From an uncultured Lacinutrix sp. (GTDB taxonomy: Bacteria; Bacteroidota; Bacteroidia; Flavobacteriales; Flavobacteriaceae): a DNA stretch of 64,000 nucleotides. This document shows, one piece after another, positions 62,516 through 64,000 of this stretch (its first letter is position 1; each line of letters begins with the position of its first letter). Both the position numbers and the translations under genes were made by a program. The notes beneath the pieces are model-generated. The model saw only the letters and a program-made list of their open reading frames with translations. It did not search any database and was not told the origin of the DNA. The stretch is from positions 56,189-120,188 of the forward strand of contig NZ_CANMRQ010000011.1 in NCBI RefSeq assembly GCF_947500325.1, written 5' to 3'.

Positions 62516-64000
62516 TTACCTGTAAAGCGTGAAATGTCCAACAAAACTTCTATCATTTTCAGAGCTATTAACTCTTACTACATACCAATAGTCTCCAGTA
62601 GGAAGTTCTTTGTCATTATACTTACCATCCCAATATTCACCAACTTTTAATTTAGCGACTACACGTCCATATCTATCAAAAATATCAAATTCAAGATTTG
62701 GATAATTTTCAGAACATCCTGGAGCCCAACCATCTTCTACACCATCATTATTAGGTGTAAAATAATCAGGAATACAAACCTCTATAAATTCCATTTCTAT
62801 AGAAGCTACTGCCATACAGCCACTACTATCTGTAACAGTAACTACATAAGTTCCAGATTGTGTTATAATAAAAGTATTAGTGCTGCCATAATCTTCATTG
62901 TTAAGTGTATAAACATAACCTCCAGATCCACCGTTAGGCGTAGCAACAATTTCATTTAATCCACCTTCACTTAATGTAAGTGTTAATGGAACCGCTTGAG
63001 TTATATCAAATAAATCAGTAGTTTGAATACAACCATTTGTATGTCTAACATCTATAAAGTTATCTGTACCTGGTGGTACATCATTGAAAATATTACTAGC
63101 TTGGTATGGACCACCATTTAATGAATAGTCTATATCTGTAAGATCTGTAATACTATCATCTACTGTTACAGTTACAATGTTAGTTGCTACATTATTAACA
63201 CAAAGGTACTCTATAGTCACTGTTGGCTCTATTCTTACAGATTCTGGGAATGTAATATTCCATTCAGAAGCACAGCCTTGGTCATCAAGAATATAAACAA
63301 CATGATCTCCACCAGATAATCCAGTAAAATCAAACTCAGTTTGCGTTGCAGTACCTACAGTATATACACCGTTAATGTCATCAAGACTTACACTATATGG
63401 TAAAGTACCTCCAGAAATATCAATACTAAATTCTCCATCACTATCGCCATCACAAAGTTCAGGCATTACAGATCCTCCAACAACACTTAATACAACTGGA
63501 GCTGGTTCTGTTATAGTGAAAGTAAATGTTTCAAAACAACCTAATACATCCTGTACAATAACCTCATATGTGCCTGGCGCAAGGTTTTCAAAAATATTAG
63601 TTTCAAAGAATTGATTTAATTGAGGTGAAATCGCATATTTAATAATTCCTGTTCCACCTGTTGCAATAATCTCTAACACACCATTATTATTTCCACTACA
63701 TGTTACATTAGTTGTATTGAAAGTAACGTTAAGTGGCGCTAATGGCTCAGTAATAGTTATAGTAGAAGATGTCGTGTTACAATCATCACTATCTACAGTA
63801 ACGACATATGTGCCAGCCACAAGTTCAGTAAATACACCAGGACTATTTTGAGTTGCCGTTACTGGGTTACCCATAGTATCTTCTAATGTATATACATAGT
63901 TTCCTAAACCACCTTCTGCGGTTGCAGTAATAGCACCAGTATTATCACCAGCACAATTAATAGTAGGGTTTACAGAGACTAAATTAATCTCTAGATTAGG
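62516..64000 (-). CDS. T9SS type B / gliding motility-associated SprB-repeat protein (5'-truncated)
   Basis: The frame is open to the window edge (64000), so only the C-terminal 494 residues are seen. It comprises SprB-type repeats (ITEPLAPLNVTFNTTNVTCSG, LAPGTYEVIVQDVLGC and similar, about 65-80 residues each) and ends in the CHU_C gliding-associated C-terminal domain (FTPNNDGVEDGW, FDIFDRYGRVVAKL, YWDGKYNDKELPTGDYWY). This sorting domain targets it through the T9SS. It is probably a cell-surface adhesin of SprB type. Confidence 0.92.
   Translation of the reverse strand, partial: PNLEINLVSVNPTINCAGDNTGAITATAEGGLGNYVYTLEDTMGNPVTATQNSPGVFTELVAGTYVVTVDSDDCNTTSSTITITEPLAPLNVTFNTTNVTCSGNNNGVLEIIATGGTGIIKYAISPQLNQFFETNIFENLAPGTYEVIVQDVLGCFETFTFTITEPAPVVLSVVGGSVMPELCDGDSDGEFSIDISGGTLPYSVSLDDINGVYTVGTATQTEFDFTGLSGGDHVVYILDDQGCASEWNITFPESVRIEPTVTIEYLCVNNVATNIVTVTVDDSITDLTDIDYSLNGGPYQASNIFNDVPPGTDNFIDVRHTNGCIQTTDLFDITQAVPLTLTLSEGGLNEIVATPNGGSGGYVYTLNNEDYGSTNTFIITQSGTYVVTVTDSSGCMAVASIEMEFIEVCIPDYFTPNNDGVEDGWAPGCSENYPNLEFDIFDRYGRVVAKLKVGEYWDGKYNDKELPTGDYWYVVRVNSSENDRSFVGHFTLYR

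Overview
This window looks like chromosome of a marine-type member of the Flavobacteriaceae (Bacteroidota). The base composition is very AT-rich and start regions lack strong Shine-Dalgarno sites. TAnnTTTG-type -7 promoter boxes are present. Type IX secretion and gliding genes (porX, porP/sprF-like, T9SS type A and type B sorting domains) occur together with the Bacteroidota-style lpxC-fabZ fusion, bifunctional hisB and long-form hisG. The genus cannot be fixed from sequence alone; gene content fits the Olleya/Lacinutrix/Psychroserpens/Winogradskyella neighbourhood (inference). I see no rRNA, tRNA, CRISPR array, integrase or full insertion sequence.

Layout: 1-3.7 kb holds the 3' part of topoisomerase IV subunit A, an alpha/beta hydrolase, and a small membrane protein coupled to an ABC ATPase. 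3.8-8.1 kb is an accessory stretch of exported proteins and lipoproteins of unknown function, with a decayed HExxH metallopeptidase gene, a TMEM175-like channel and a short MITE-like inverted-repeat element. 8.1-10.6 kb has a Cro/CI-type repressor divergent from an M14-like deacylase, with a dense cluster of TGTAAAC operator sites between them, followed by an Lrp-type regulator. 10.6-18.5 kb is housekeeping: DinB, aroB, proline dehydrogenase, alanine dehydrogenase, tsaE and porX. 18.5-26 kb is an HD hydrolase followed by the lipid A cluster lpxD-lpxC/fabZ-lpxA-efp-lpxD2 and sucD. 26-33.4 kb has an M16 protease, fabG, a VWA protein, a prohibitin and a thioredoxin. 33.5-41 kb is a complete histidine operon. 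It is preceded by a His-rich leader peptide and an attenuator hairpin, and it contains a cREC receiver-like gene between hisF and hisIE. 41-48 kb is mixed housekeeping and hypothetical genes, including a TetR-SDR pair with matching operators.

48.1-53.5 kb is the most unusual region. Two tandem small peptides share an almost identical double-glycine leader, but their Cys-rich cores are unrelated (six and four Cys). They lie just downstream of a membrane protein that fuses a C39-like domain without catalytic Cys/His, a VKOR domain and a thioredoxin/DsbA-like domain. A divergent TPR-AraC regulator and a TlpA-type lipoprotein complete the locus. I read it as a candidate disulfide-stabilised RiPP or bacteriocin system; no exporter is visible in the window. 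53.6-64 kb carries a T9SS-secreted vanadium-type haloperoxidase/PAP2 protein, a second M16 protease, a DbpA-like helicase with a DEFD motif, a DMT transporter, and a PorP/SprF protein next to a large SprB-repeat gliding protein that runs off the window.
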